A stretch of DNA of 64,000 bases from Algoriphagus alkaliphilus (GCF_900103735.1 NZ_FMXE01000010.1:91429-155428), one strand, 5' to 3'; numbered from the stretch's first letter, positions 19,301 through 28,436 are shown. The notes: generated from the letters alone by a model not told the origin. Made by a program: numbers and translations.

Positions 19301-19341
19301 TACTTACTTTTATTTAAAATAAAAGTAAGTAAAAATACTTA
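19301..19341 (-). promoter_or_regulatory. narK promoter with 31-bp palindrome and operator-like site
   Basis: Bases 19301-19331 form a palindrome with 15-base arms around one central base, two bases from the narK start codon. Its outer half-sites are TACTTA and TAAGTA. The TAAGTA (19326-19331) also pairs, over four bases, with TACTTA (19336-19341). A -7-like box TACTTTTA lies at 19327-19320 on the minus strand, overlapping the site by two bases. More hexamers follow at 19356 (TACGTA) and 19430 (TACTTA). Confidence 0.6.
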
Positions 19342-19443
19342 TATAAAACAGTTAATACGTAAAAAAATAAGTGATTAAAACTGAAAAATTTATTCTAAGC
19401 CAAAAAAAATGGGTTTTTAAAAATAAAAATACTTAGATGACTC

Positions 19444-20106
19444 TTAGATCAAGTTCAATTCTTTGGATTTTTGAGTCAGTTCGATTAGATTTTTGACATT
19501 CAGTTTTTTCATCAGATTAAAGCGATGTACTTCGGCAGTCCGCTTGCTTATTTTCAGAGCTTCAGCGATTTCGCTATTTCCTTTTCCGTCGAGGATCAAT
19601 TCGAGGATTTGCTTTTCCCGATTTGTGAGAAAGGAGATTTCCTCAGGTGTACTTAGTGGCTTCTTGGAAGTTTTGGATTTCCCATTGACAAAGTTGTCTA
19701 TAATAATCTCTGAAATGTCACCCGAAAAATACTTGCCCCCAGCCGCAATAGTATGGAGAGCCTTGAGAAATTCTGCCTTGTTGCTTCCCTTTAGTAAGTA
19801 ACCGTCTGCTCCTGATTCAATGGATTCCACCACATATTCCTCGGAATCGTGCATGGACAAGACCAGCTTTTTGACTTTTGGAAAATCCCTGGTGAGGTTT
19901 TTGACCACTTCGATGCCGTTCATGACAGGCATTCGTATATCGACAATCAGGATATCTGGTTGTTCCTGAGCGATTATTTTTAGGGCCTCTTTTCCGTCAG
20001 AAGCTTCTGCTACGACTTTGAAATCTTCTTCATTTTCTAAAAGGGATTTGATTCCGTCACGTACGAGTTCGTGATCATCGGCAAGCACAATTCGGGTCGG
20101 GTTCAT
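19444..20106 (-). CDS. NarL/LuxR-family response regulator
   Basis: A receiver domain (IVLADDHELVRDG, phospho-Asp in ILIVDIRMPVMNGIE, conserved Lys in GYLLKGSNK) is joined to a C-terminal LuxR-type helix-turn-helix (LTNREKQILELILDGKGNSEIAEAL, central part, then TAEVHRFNLMKKL). I start it at the ATG of MNPTRIVLADDHE (20106); an ATG 17 codons earlier would add an unusual leader. The cognate sensor is very probably the NarX-like kinase upstream. Two TACGTA hexamers precede it. It is its own transcription unit because a terminator lies behind the kinase gene. Confidence 0.9.
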   Translation of the reverse strand: MNPTRIVLADDHELVRDGIKSLLENEEDFKVVAEASDGKEALKIIAQEQPDILIVDIRMPVMNGIEVVKNLTRDFPKVKKLVLSMHDSEEYVVESIESGADGYLLKGSNKAEFLKALHTIAAGGKYFSGDISEIIIDNFVNGKSKTSKKPLSTPEEISFLTNREKQILELILDGKGNSEIAEALKISKRTAEVHRFNLMKKLNVKNLIELTQKSKELNLI

Positions 20107-20121
20107 TGCTTCTAAATTTAT

Positions 20122-20150
20122 TACGTAGTAAAGTAAAGGGTTTTTACGTA
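20122..20150 (-). promoter_or_regulatory. Paired TACGTA hexamers before the response regulator gene
   Basis: TACGTA occurs at 20122-20127 and 20145-20150, with TAAAGTA between them. The hexamer is the same as in the nitrate-island operators but the spacing differs, so autoregulation is only suggested. Confidence 0.35.
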
Positions 20151-20328
20151 ATCCCATCTGGAAAATTTACATTTTCCTTCCTTCGAATGGTTTGTTTTGT
20201 GAAGTGAGGGAGCCAATAGGTAAGAGGTGAAATTAAGCGGTAAGTGGCAACAAAAGCTTCAGCTTTTCTGTGTACTCATAAGAACTCAGTCCTAGTAATC
20301 CGGAGTGAAGTTCTTGAAATATCACTGT

Positions 20329-20350
20329 AAAAAAGCCTCATTCTCTGAGG
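20329..20350 (-). terminator. Terminator after the NarX-like kinase gene
   Basis: On the minus strand CCTCA-GAGAA-TGAGG is followed by CTTTTTT. It closes the nirB-nirD-DUF4202-kinase operon before the response regulator gene. Confidence 0.8.
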
Positions 20351-20372
20351 TGAAAAATCCTAGAAGTTGTAA

Positions 20373-22178
20373 TTATTGTAAAGGAATATTCAGCGTGACT
20401 TTGGTTCCTTTTTGCGGGGAGGAATTGATGAATAGTCGACCGTTGATGTATTTGATTCGTTCCTGCATAAATGTGAGCCCCATTCCACCGTTTTTGTCAG
20501 GTTTTGGTTTGAGCAATTTTTTGTCAAAACCCTTTCCATTGTCATCGATGGTGATGCTCAGGATTTTTTCACTGTGAGAAATGGTCACCAGAATCAGGGT
20601 AGATTCTGCGTATTTGATGGCATTGTTGATGGCTTCTTGGGTGATTCGGTAGAGGTTGATTTCTACCAGAGAATCCAATCTTCGGTTGAAGTCGGACTTG
20701 TTCATCAGGATGATGTCTTTGCCGGTGAGTTTGCTCAGTTCCTGCGTCAGTTCAGTCAAAGCCGGCACGATTCCGTAATCCTTGAGCTCGGGAGGGGTGA
20801 GGTTAAAGGTGGCTGTTCGAACTCCCTTGATGATGTTTGTGGTCAGTTCTTTGAGTTTTTCGAGTTTGAGCTGCGCCTTCTCGCCTTCGCTGAGATCCAC
20901 ACTTTCAAGCAAATACTTCAATCCGGTCAGCATCTGACCTATCCCGTCGTGAATGTCCTTGGCGATTCGATTTTGTTCGTTTTCCTGATTTTCAATGATT
21001 TGACGACTGATCGCATTTTGTTGCAGTATTTTTTCTTCAAAACTCTCCTTGGTCAGTTGCGCCACTTCCAATTGAGCTTCTTTTCGCCTGGTGATATCCA
21101 GACAGATAATGATCAGTTCGGATTTTTCTCCCGAGAAAAAGGGAATCATGGAAAAGTCAAGCCAGAGGTCTTGCCCTCCGGGTGTGGTTGCCTTCAGTTC
21201 ACCCTGCCAACCTGATTTCTTGTTTTCGGAGATAATACGGTCAATGGTCAGTTGCTCATTTTCCTGTACAGTCAGCACCTCGGAAAACTTTGCATTTTGG
21301 TTGAACTTCTCAAACTTGAGCAATTTGGCAAAACGGTCGCCAATATGGGTAATGTGGCCGTCCGGAGAGATTCTTGCAAAAAGCAGAATTTGATCCATAG
21401 CCTGGCTCAATGCCCGGAGTTCGCGTACTGATTTTTCCTTGGCCTGGCTAAGGAAATCTGCGTCTTGGGCCATTTTTATTGCTTTTTTCTCCGCCTCCAT
21501 CAGTTCTTGGATGCTGGCCCGCATGGCTTTTGCCGAAGGCCAAAAGATGATAAGAAATTCTGCTACTAAGATCAGCAGGGTAAATAGGGTAATGATGAGC
21601 TCGAGGCGCTTAAGACTTTCGACTTTTTCCTTGGCCTCAAAGTCATAGCGATTTACTATTTCTTCCATTTTGGAAAGAAATTTCTTCGAACTGTTTAAGA
21701 TTTTGGCCACTGGAAGATGGAGATGTAGCGAGTCAGAATTGGCTCTCGAAAGCTTTATCAGTGAATTGGTGTTGGTGACGATTGTATCGAACGAAGCTTG
21801 AATTCCTTCAAACATTTTCATGATTTCCGGGCTGTTTCCCGGGTTAAGTCCCAGTTTTTTATCTCCAAACTGAAGTGCCAGATGAGCTGTTTCCCAGGCT
21901 TTTTTTGTTGCCAAAAGTGTGTCTTCCATTGCCTTTCGCTCAAAGTCAGCTGGGCTAAGTGATAGAATTAAAGCTTCTTTGCTGAGTTTTTGGCTAAGCA
22001 TCCGCTGACGGCCTGCTAAATTGACTAAGCGACTGTCGTCTTCCTGATCGGCTAAGTACTGCCGGATCAAAATTTGACTGGTGATCAGGGAAATGGCAAT
22101 CGCTCCAAGCGCGATGAGATAGAGTCGCTTGAGCCGAGTGAAAGTGTCCTGATCGAGTGAATTGGTCTTCTCAGTCAT
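20373..22178 (-). CDS. NarX-like sensor histidine kinase (PilJ/NarX sensor, PAS, HisKA_3)
   Basis: The 601-residue protein begins with a membrane helix (about 17-37), a periplasmic domain containing LVNLAGRQRMLSQKL, the conserved helix of the PilJ/NarX nitrate-sensing fold, and a second helix near 190-212. A PAS domain follows (about 255-370). The kinase core is of the HisKA_3 type, with phospho-His in RIAKDIHDGIGQML, and an HATPase domain ending in DNGKGFD and GGMGL. It fits as a nitrate or nitrite sensor for the NarL-like regulator. Its start overlaps the DUF4202 stop by eight bases, so it is cotranscribed with nirBD. Confidence 0.9.
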   Translation of the reverse strand: MTEKTNSLDQDTFTRLKRLYLIALGAIAISLITSQILIRQYLADQEDDSRLVNLAGRQRMLSQKLSKEALILSLSPADFERKAMEDTLLATKKAWETAHLALQFGDKKLGLNPGNSPEIMKMFEGIQASFDTIVTNTNSLIKLSRANSDSLHLHLPVAKILNSSKKFLSKMEEIVNRYDFEAKEKVESLKRLELIITLFTLLILVAEFLIIFWPSAKAMRASIQELMEAEKKAIKMAQDADFLSQAKEKSVRELRALSQAMDQILLFARISPDGHITHIGDRFAKLLKFEKFNQNAKFSEVLTVQENEQLTIDRIISENKKSGWQGELKATTPGGQDLWLDFSMIPFFSGEKSELIIICLDITRRKEAQLEVAQLTKESFEEKILQQNAISRQIIENQENEQNRIAKDIHDGIGQMLTGLKYLLESVDLSEGEKAQLKLEKLKELTTNIIKGVRTATFNLTPPELKDYGIVPALTELTQELSKLTGKDIILMNKSDFNRRLDSLVEINLYRITQEAINNAIKYAESTLILVTISHSEKILSITIDDNGKGFDKKLLKPKPDKNGGMGLTFMQERIKYINGRLFINSSPQKGTKVTLNIPLQ

Positions 22179-22761
22179 TGGATTCGAAAAGTGCTTCCTG
22201 AATCAGGCGAAGACTTTGGGGTGAAAAATTGAGTTGTAAGGCAGCTTTATGGCCATTGTCGGACATTTTGTTCCAGGTTTTTTTTAGGATATCCTTGATC
22301 TTTTCAGATTCGTGCTTCTCGGCAAATTCCTCAAAGTAATATTCCAAAAAGACTAGGCAAACCACATCTTCCAAGATCTGCGTTTCGAAATCGGTTTTGA
22401 GTTGCTTTTTACGAATGAGGAATTTGACTTTGGAGATAATCTCTCCCTCATATCCTACCTGTGACAGGATTTCACTTGCAAGATCAGCATGGAATTTTTT
22501 TAGTTCTTCACGCCAAGTCAGATAGCCGGTGCGATCCATGGGATAGGCTGACCGCTGGATTTTCCACCTGGCAATATGTTGGGCACGGGCGGCAATTTTC
22601 AGGTGCTCTGCCGCGTCTGGAGCGAATTCCTCCAGTTTCTTAGTCATTCGATGGGAATAGAGCAATTCTTTGGGAAAGCCTTTGCCTTTCCATGTTTCAA
22701 GAGTTGGATCTTCGGCGTTGATTTGATCGATCAACTGGATGGCTTTTTCAAAACGGGTCAT
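22171..22761 (-). CDS. DUF4202 domain-containing protein
   Basis: The 196-residue helical protein matches the DUF4202 family as I know it: ELLYSHRMTKKLEEFAP, ARAQHIARWKIQRSAYPMDR, and a C-terminal FFEEFAEKHESEKI-like segment. Conserved His and Asp residues (H at AQHIARW) hint at an HD-like or metal site, but no activity is established. It lies nine bases after nirD and overlaps the sensor kinase gene, so it belongs to the nitrite reductase operon and may act in assimilation or signalling. Confidence 0.8.
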   Translation of the reverse strand: MTRFEKAIQLIDQINAEDPTLETWKGKGFPKELLYSHRMTKKLEEFAPDAAEHLKIAARAQHIARWKIQRSAYPMDRTGYLTWREELKKFHADLASEILSQVGYEGEIISKVKFLIRKKQLKTDFETQILEDVVCLVFLEYYFEEFAEKHESEKIKDILKKTWNKMSDNGHKAALQLNFSPQSLRLIQEALFESND

Positions 22762-22770
22762 TGAAAGTGA

Positions 22771-23148
22771 TTATTCGACAAATCCAATATAGACATTTCC
22801 CTCCTCAATTTTGACCGGATAGGTGGCTATGCTGTATTTCTCACCGTTCAGATTGGAGCCATCTTCGAGCGAAAAGGTTTTTTTATGCATGGGACAGGCC
22901 AGTTTTGGGATGCCTTCCGTATCTCCAATCAGACCTCTTGACAGTACCATTTCCATTTTATGCGGACAAAGATTTTGGCAGGCATACCATTTTTGGGTTC
23001 GGGTAAAATGATATACCGCAATCTGCCTGGACTTATACTTGATACAGGCTCCGGCATTTTCGGGAAAGTCATGTATAAGTCCCACTTTTACCCAGGAATT
23101 TACCTCGGCTGGCTTAACGGTTTGATATTGACTTACGATCTCTTCCAT
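22771..23148 (-). CDS. nirD: Nitrite reductase small subunit (Rieske)
   Basis: The 125-residue protein is a Rieske-fold NirD. It keeps both ligand pairs of a [2Fe-2S] cluster, CPH in NLCPHKMEMVLSRG and CPMH in LACPMHKKTFSL; some NirD proteins have lost these. It starts 18 bases after nirB and would transfer electrons within the NADH-dependent nitrite reductase. Confidence 0.92.
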   Translation of the reverse strand: MEEIVSQYQTVKPAEVNSWVKVGLIHDFPENAGACIKYKSRQIAVYHFTRTQKWYACQNLCPHKMEMVLSRGLIGDTEGIPKLACPMHKKTFSLEDGSNLNGEKYSIATYPVKIEEGNVYIGFVE

Positions 23149-23166
23149 GGTTTCTAGAATTAAGGA

Positions 23167-25677
23167 TTACCAGGGTCTGGGCATTTTTTGTTCACGAAGC
23201 GGCACAAAGACCAATTGGTCATCCGACTCCTCGGTGTTGACAAATGGCTTGAATCTTTTTAGGGTTTCAGGGTTTTCGATTGCCTCTTTCCATTCGCAGG
23301 CATATTTTTCAACCAGTCCATCCATTTCTCTTTCAAATTCTTCCGCCATTCCGAGACAGTCATCTACGACTACTTTTTTGAGGTATTCGATTCCACCTTC
23401 CAGTTTTTCAAGCCAGGTGGAGGTTCTGATCAGTGGCCCTGCAGTTCGGATGTAATAGATGAGAAATCGGTCCAGGAATTTAATGCAGGTGTCATCGTCC
23501 AGTTGGGAGGCTAGGAGAATGGCGTGCTTCGGATTAGCTCCGCCGTTTCCGCAGACATAGAGGTTCCAGCCTCCTTCAACTGCAATCACACCGAAGTCCT
23601 TGCCTCGTGCTTCTGCGCACTCTCGAATGCAGCCTGAGACTCCGCCTTTCAGTTTGTGTGGTGAGCGGAGGCCTTTGTAGCGCTCCTCGATACGGATCGC
23701 AAAGCTTACACTGTCATGCATTCCAAAGCGGCACCAGGTCGATCCCACGCAGCTTTTGACAGTTCTTAGTGACTTGCCATAGGCATGCCCGCTCTCAAAT
23801 CCGGCATCGATGAGTTCTTTCCATATCATGGGTAATTCATTTAATTGGGCACCGAAGAGGTCTATTCGTTGTCCTCCTGTGATCTTGGTGTAGAGGTCAT
23901 ATTTTTTAGCAACCTGGCCCAGAACGACCAATTTTTCTGGCGTGATTTCTCCTCCAGGCACTCTCGGAACTATGGAATAGGTGCCGTTTCGCTGGATGTT
24001 GGCGAGAAATCTATCGTTGGAATCCTGAATTGCGATTTGCTTGTTGGCAGTTTCCATAAATATGCTGGCGAAAATTGAGGCCATTACCGGCTTACAGACT
24101 TCGCAACCATGGCCTTTGCCAAATTGATTCAATGCCTCATCGTATCCTGCGGTTTGGTGTATTTTTACCAGGTCAAATAGTTCCTGTCGGGTATAATTGA
24201 AATGCTCGCAAATAGTCTCTTTAACCTCTTTTCCCAAAGATTTAAAGGTTTCTTTGACAAGGTCCGCAACCATTGGTTTACAACCGCCGCAACAGGTGGA
24301 AGCTTTGGTTTGCCTGATCACTCCTTTAAGGTCTTGGCATGTTCCGTTTTGGATGGCATCACAGATGGCACCTTTTGACACGGATTCACAGGAGCAGATT
24401 TGGGCAGCAGCAGGCAGATCGAGTACAGATCCCAAAAGACTTTTGGATTCGGTACCCCGCTGTCCGAGGATAAGATCTTCCGCGTTTTCGGGAAGCTTCA
24501 TTTCGTTGAGATAAAGCTGAAAAAGCGTATTGTAATCCGAGGTATCACCCACAAGTATGCCTCCCAATAGCCTGGTGCCATCCTTGCGGATATTGATCCT
24601 TTTATAGACTCCCCGCTGTTTGTTTTCATAGCGGATGACTACTGTGTCCTCGTTTTCAGGGAATGGATCACCGAAAGATGCCACTTCCGTACCCACCAGT
24701 TTCAGTTGGGTGGACATATCGATGGAAGGACTCATGAGTTTGGTTCCGCCCATGATTTGATCCAAGGCAACTCCGGCCATTTCATATCCCGGAGCGACTA
24801 AGCCGTAGATGTTTTGATTGTAAAGGGCCACTTCGCCAATGGCATATATGCCTGGAACAGAAGTTTCCATTTTGTTATTGACCAGGATTCCTCCCTTTGG
24901 ACCGACTGCGATCCCCGAGCGTTTGGCGACTTCATCCCGTGGCCTGATGCCTGCAGAAATGATAATCATGTCGATCGGCAGCGAGCTGCCGTCAGTGAAC
25001 GCGATGGCCTCAATTTCACTTTCACCGATTATTTCTTTTGAGTTTTTGCCCAAATGAATTTTCATTCCCAGACTTTCAATCTTGGACTGGAGCAAGTCTG
25101 AGGCCGTCTGATCCAATTGTCTTGGCATTAACTTGGGTGCAAACTCGATCACATGCGTAGTCATTCCCAATTCTTTGCTGGCATTAGCAGCCTCTAATCC
25201 CAAAAGTCCTCCTCCCAAAACAGCAGACTGAAATCGGCCTTTTAACTTGAGTTTATCCGCATAATTCTGAATGGCTTCCAAATCCTCGATAGTGCGGTAG
25301 ATGAAAATGCCTTCTTTTTCAACACCTTTGATAGGTGGGATGAAAGGGGAAGATCCGGTCGATAAAACCAGGTAATCGTAGTCAAAGGATTCGTCTTTGT
25401 GGGTGAAGACTTTCTTGTTTTCGGTATCTATCCAAGAGATAAGCTCAGAAGTTCTTAGCGTGATGTTATTCTCCTGATACCAGTTGAGCGGTGCCAAAAG
25501 CAAGTCATCCGGGGATTCCAGCGAGAAATATTCACTTAGGTGTACGCGGTCATAAGCGGGTCTGACTTCTTCTCCAAAGACAAGAAAGTCAAACTGATTT
25601 CTGTTGGGGTGGGCGATGAGTTTTTCGCAAAACTTGTATCCCACCATTCCATTTCCGACTAAGATTATCCGTTCCAT
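23167..25677 (-). CDS. nirB: Nitrite reductase large subunit
   Basis: The 836-residue protein has the full NirB order: an FAD/NADH domain ([29 protein letters not shown]), two BFD-like [2Fe-2S] regions (CSCESV...CCGGC and CEHF...GCEVC), and the siroheme/Fe4S4 domain with CVGSTWC and SGCIRECAEARGKDFGV. It reduces nitrite to ammonium in the cytoplasm with NADH. It is the first gene of nirB-nirD-DUF4202-sensor kinase. The promoter region holds an operator-like site in the same position as at narK. Confidence 0.95.
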   Translation of the reverse strand: MERIILVGNGMVGYKFCEKLIAHPNRNQFDFLVFGEEVRPAYDRVHLSEYFSLESPDDLLLAPLNWYQENNITLRTSELISWIDTENKKVFTHKDESFDYDYLVLSTGSSPFIPPIKGVEKEGIFIYRTIEDLEAIQNYADKLKLKGRFQSAVLGGGLLGLEAANASKELGMTTHVIEFAPKLMPRQLDQTASDLLQSKIESLGMKIHLGKNSKEIIGESEIEAIAFTDGSSLPIDMIIISAGIRPRDEVAKRSGIAVGPKGGILVNNKMETSVPGIYAIGEVALYNQNIYGLVAPGYEMAGVALDQIMGGTKLMSPSIDMSTQLKLVGTEVASFGDPFPENEDTVVIRYENKQRGVYKRINIRKDGTRLLGGILVGDTSDYNTLFQLYLNEMKLPENAEDLILGQRGTESKSLLGSVLDLPAAAQICSCESVSKGAICDAIQNGTCQDLKGVIRQTKASTCCGGCKPMVADLVKETFKSLGKEVKETICEHFNYTRQELFDLVKIHQTAGYDEALNQFGKGHGCEVCKPVMASIFASIFMETANKQIAIQDSNDRFLANIQRNGTYSIVPRVPGGEITPEKLVVLGQVAKKYDLYTKITGGQRIDLFGAQLNELPMIWKELIDAGFESGHAYGKSLRTVKSCVGSTWCRFGMHDSVSFAIRIEERYKGLRSPHKLKGGVSGCIRECAEARGKDFGVIAVEGGWNLYVCGNGGANPKHAILLASQLDDDTCIKFLDRFLIYYIRTAGPLIRTSTWLEKLEGGIEYLKKVVVDDCLGMAEEFEREMDGLVEKYACEWKEAIENPETLKRFKPFVNTEESDDQLVFVPLREQKMPRPW

Positions 25678-25680
25678 TGC

Positions 25681-25716
25681 TACGTATTTTAATTCAAAAG
25701 TAAGTAAATATACGTA
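25681..25716 (-). promoter_or_regulatory. nirB promoter with operator-like site
   Basis: TACGTA (25681-25686) lies three bases from the start codon. TAAGTA (25701-25706) and TACGTA (25711-25716) are four bases apart. On the minus strand TACTTTTG (25702-25695) is a good TAnnTTTG box, again overlapping the site by two bases. A further TAAGTA/TACTTA pair with a 12-base spacer is at 25754-25777. Confidence 0.6.
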
Positions 25717-25828
25717 TTTAAAAAATCTAAAATCAAATTTATATTGATTTTTCTAAGTAAAAATCATAAAATACTTAGGCTCTGTGTTTAAGTCTATGTA
25801 CTCTCTTGGAAACGATCAATTATAATTC

Positions 25829-26752
25829 TCAATAACGCTCAAACCAATCAAATTTGGCTTTAATGATGTTTTCCTTTTCATTTTTCAAGTAATCCAGAAA
25901 AGCTAAGGCAACGGGGGAGTGGTTTTTTCCTTTTAGCCAGATCAGATTCCAAACAGATTTGATTGGGAATTCTTTCACAGGGATGATCTGCAGTTGACCA
26001 TTTTGTAATTCGTTTTTTATTCCGATCAAAGGCATAATCGAGCATCCCAAACCTGCAATCACCGATTGTTTTACAGCCTCATTGGAGGTGAGTTCCATCT
26101 TCTTTTTGACAGGCAACTTATTCTCGCGAATAAATATTTCCATAGTCTGTCGGGTTCCGGATCCCGGCTCGCGGTAGATTAAGGGTAGTTCTTCCAAGAT
26201 GCTTTTGTCATAGATCTTATCATTGAATTGTTGATTGGTATTGCTGATCAAGTACAATTTGTTTTGCATCAATTCAGTTTTCTCTATTTGAAGGTTTTCC
26301 GGCAACACTGAAACCAAAGAAAAATCAACCTCATTTTTTTCCAAGCTCCGAATCACCTTTGATTTATTGGTCACATCCATTACCAATTCAATTCCCTCGT
26401 GTTCCCTTAAAAAATCCGATAAAAAATAAGGCATAACATATTTCCCGGTTGATACGACTGATATTTTGAGTCGTCCAGTCAGCAGGCCTTTATGTGCTAG
26501 CGTTTTATAATTTATTTCGTAGATCTGATTTAAAATATTTTCCGCAGTCACAGCTATTTCTTTTCCGAAATCTGTGATGAAAATTTTCCTTCCGATTATT
26601 TCAGTTAATGGAATCTCAAACTGATCCTGAAAATTTTTTAACTGAATGGATACAGCAGGTTGAGTCAGGTGTAATTCCTCAGAGGCCTTGGTTACACTTT
26701 GTGTCTGTGTGATTTTCAAAAAAATACGAAGTTGATTTATGGTGTAATTCAT
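25829..26752 (-). CDS. LysR-family transcriptional regulator
   Basis: The first 60 residues form a LysR winged helix (LRIFLKITQTQSVTKASEEL, HLTQPAVSIQLKNFQ). The rest is the periplasmic-binding-like effector domain, with GRLKISVVSTGKYVMPYFL at its start, similar to CbbR/CysB relatives. The length of 307 residues is normal. It is divergent from isocitrate dehydrogenase with a 92-base shared promoter region, so control of that gene is plausible but not shown. It lies between the nitrate island and icd, and could instead act on nirB. Confidence 0.9.
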   Translation of the reverse strand: MNYTINQLRIFLKITQTQSVTKASEELHLTQPAVSIQLKNFQDQFEIPLTEIIGRKIFITDFGKEIAVTAENILNQIYEINYKTLAHKGLLTGRLKISVVSTGKYVMPYFLSDFLREHEGIELVMDVTNKSKVIRSLEKNEVDFSLVSVLPENLQIEKTELMQNKLYLISNTNQQFNDKIYDKSILEELPLIYREPGSGTRQTMEIFIRENKLPVKKKMELTSNEAVKQSVIAGLGCSIMPLIGIKNELQNGQLQIIPVKEFPIKSVWNLIWLKGKNHSPVALAFLDYLKNEKENIIKAKFDWFERY

Positions 26753-26844
26753 AAAATTGATTTATGTGAAATATTGTAAATATAAATGAAATTTTATGAC
26801 TTTCGAAAACCACCTTTGTGCTATAGTTAATCGATAAGGCAAGA

Positions 26845-28281
26845 ATGAAGAAAATTACCATAGCAAAGGGAGATGGAATTGGTCCTGAAATCATGGATGC
26901 AACGCTAGCGATTATTTTGGCAGCAGGGGCCGACATAGAGATTGAGGAAATAGAGGTAGGTGAAAAAGTTTACCTAGCCGGAAATCCATCAGGTATCGCC
27001 AAGGAGTCTTGGGACATTATCCGAAAAAATAAAATTTTTCTAAAGGCTCCGATTACCACTCCTCAGGGTGGAGGCTACAAAAGTCTAAATGTCAGTATTC
27101 GAAAATTTTTAGGGCTTTATTCCAATGTTCGACCCTGCATGAGTTTGCATCCCTTTGTCAAAACCAAACACCCTATCATGGACTTGGTGATCGTTCGAGA
27201 GAATGAAGAAGATTTATATGCTGGTATCGAACACCAGCAGACAGACGAGGTAGTGCAGTGTTTGAAATTAATCAGCAGGCCGGGATGTGAAAAAATCGTG
27301 CGGTATGCTTTTGAGTTTGCCAAGCAACAAGGAAGAAAAAAAGTAACTTGTTTTACCAAGGATAATATTATGAAACAAACAGATGGCTTGTTTCATAAAG
27401 TGTTTGACGAAATCGCCAAAGAGTATCCTGAAATCGAAAACGAACATTGGATTATAGATATTGGTGCTGCTAAAATGGCAGACACTCCTGAACTCTTTGA
27501 TGTGATCGTCATGCCAAATCTCTATGGGGATGTATTGTCTGATGTGGCAGCTCAAATCACAGGTTCGGTAGGATTGGCAGGATCAGCAAATATCGGGGAG
27601 GTATGTGCAATGTTTGAAGCAATTCATGGTTCAGCCCCTTTGATTGCTGGGCAAAATATTGCCAATCCCTCCGGTTTGTTGAATGGTGCGATCATGATGC
27701 TGAATCATATCGGGGAAACCGAGGTAGCTGCAAAAGTGCAGAACGCATGGCTGAAAACCTTGGAAGAGGGTATTCATACATTTGATATTTTTAACAATGA
27801 AACCAGCAAGCAAAAGGTTAGTACCAAAGAATTTGCAAAAGCAGTAATTGAAAATTTGGGAAAAAGGCCGACACTACTAAAACCTGCTACTCAGAATGAC
27901 ACCTCAGCACTTCAATTACCAAAATATAAAAGGAAACCAGCGGCTTTAAAGGAGTTGGTTGGAGTGGATATTTTTGTGCATTGGAATGGAACTGAGGCCA
28001 ATGAACTGGCAGAGCGACTTCAACTTGTGGAAAGCGATGGAATCAAACTATCCATGATCACCAATCGGGGGATAAAAGTTTGGCCTGATGGCTTCAATGA
28101 AACTTTTTGTACTGATCATTGGCGCTGCAGATTCCAGCATGAATCAGGAAATAAAATCGAAAAGCAAACTATTATTGACCTCTTGGCAAATGGACTTAAG
28201 CATAATATAGATACCATTAAAACTGAGAATCTTTATTCTTTTGATGGAAAGCCAGGATACTCATTGGGGCAAGGTCAATAA
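26845..28281 (+). CDS. icd: Isocitrate dehydrogenase, Thermus-type
   Basis: The N-terminal 335 residues are an isocitrate/isopropylmalate dehydrogenase core: AKGDGIGPEI, the substrate loop SLNVSIRKFLGLYSNVRP, ENEEDLYAG, MPNLYGDVLSDVAAQI and IHGSAPLIAGQNIANPSG. About 140 additional C-terminal residues match the extension of the longer isocitrate dehydrogenases found in Thermus and Bacteroidota, which favours isocitrate over isopropylmalate. NADP use is likely but not proven by eye. It would supply 2-oxoglutarate, the carbon skeleton for assimilating ammonium from nitrite reductase. Confidence 0.85.
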   Translation: MKKITIAKGDGIGPEIMDATLAIILAAGADIEIEEIEVGEKVYLAGNPSGIAKESWDIIRKNKIFLKAPITTPQGGGYKSLNVSIRKFLGLYSNVRPCMSLHPFVKTKHPIMDLVIVRENEEDLYAGIEHQQTDEVVQCLKLISRPGCEKIVRYAFEFAKQQGRKKVTCFTKDNIMKQTDGLFHKVFDEIAKEYPEIENEHWIIDIGAAKMADTPELFDVIVMPNLYGDVLSDVAAQITGSVGLAGSANIGEVCAMFEAIHGSAPLIAGQNIANPSGLLNGAIMMLNHIGETEVAAKVQNAWLKTLEEGIHTFDIFNNETSKQKVSTKEFAKAVIENLGKRPTLLKPATQNDTSALQLPKYKRKPAALKELVGVDIFVHWNGTEANELAERLQLVESDGIKLSMITNRGIKVWPDGFNETFCTDHWRCRFQHESGNKIEKQTIIDLLANGLKHNIDTIKTENLYSFDGKPGYSLGQGQ

Positions 28282-28436
28282 GAAATGCTGAAGCTCATGA
28301 CTCCTAACCCTGGTAAAGAGGGTGAATCGAAGGTAAAATAAACGCGGATTTAAAGAAACTTCCCTAATAGGGTGTTTCAACAACTAAAACACGATCTCCA
28401 ACTTTCAAATTTTCATTATTTTAATAGTACCAAACT

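Noticed and set aside
20574..21215. Open frame of 213 codons antisense to the NarX-like kinase
   Set aside because: The opposite strand carries HisKA_3 and HATPase motifs; this frame is a by-product.
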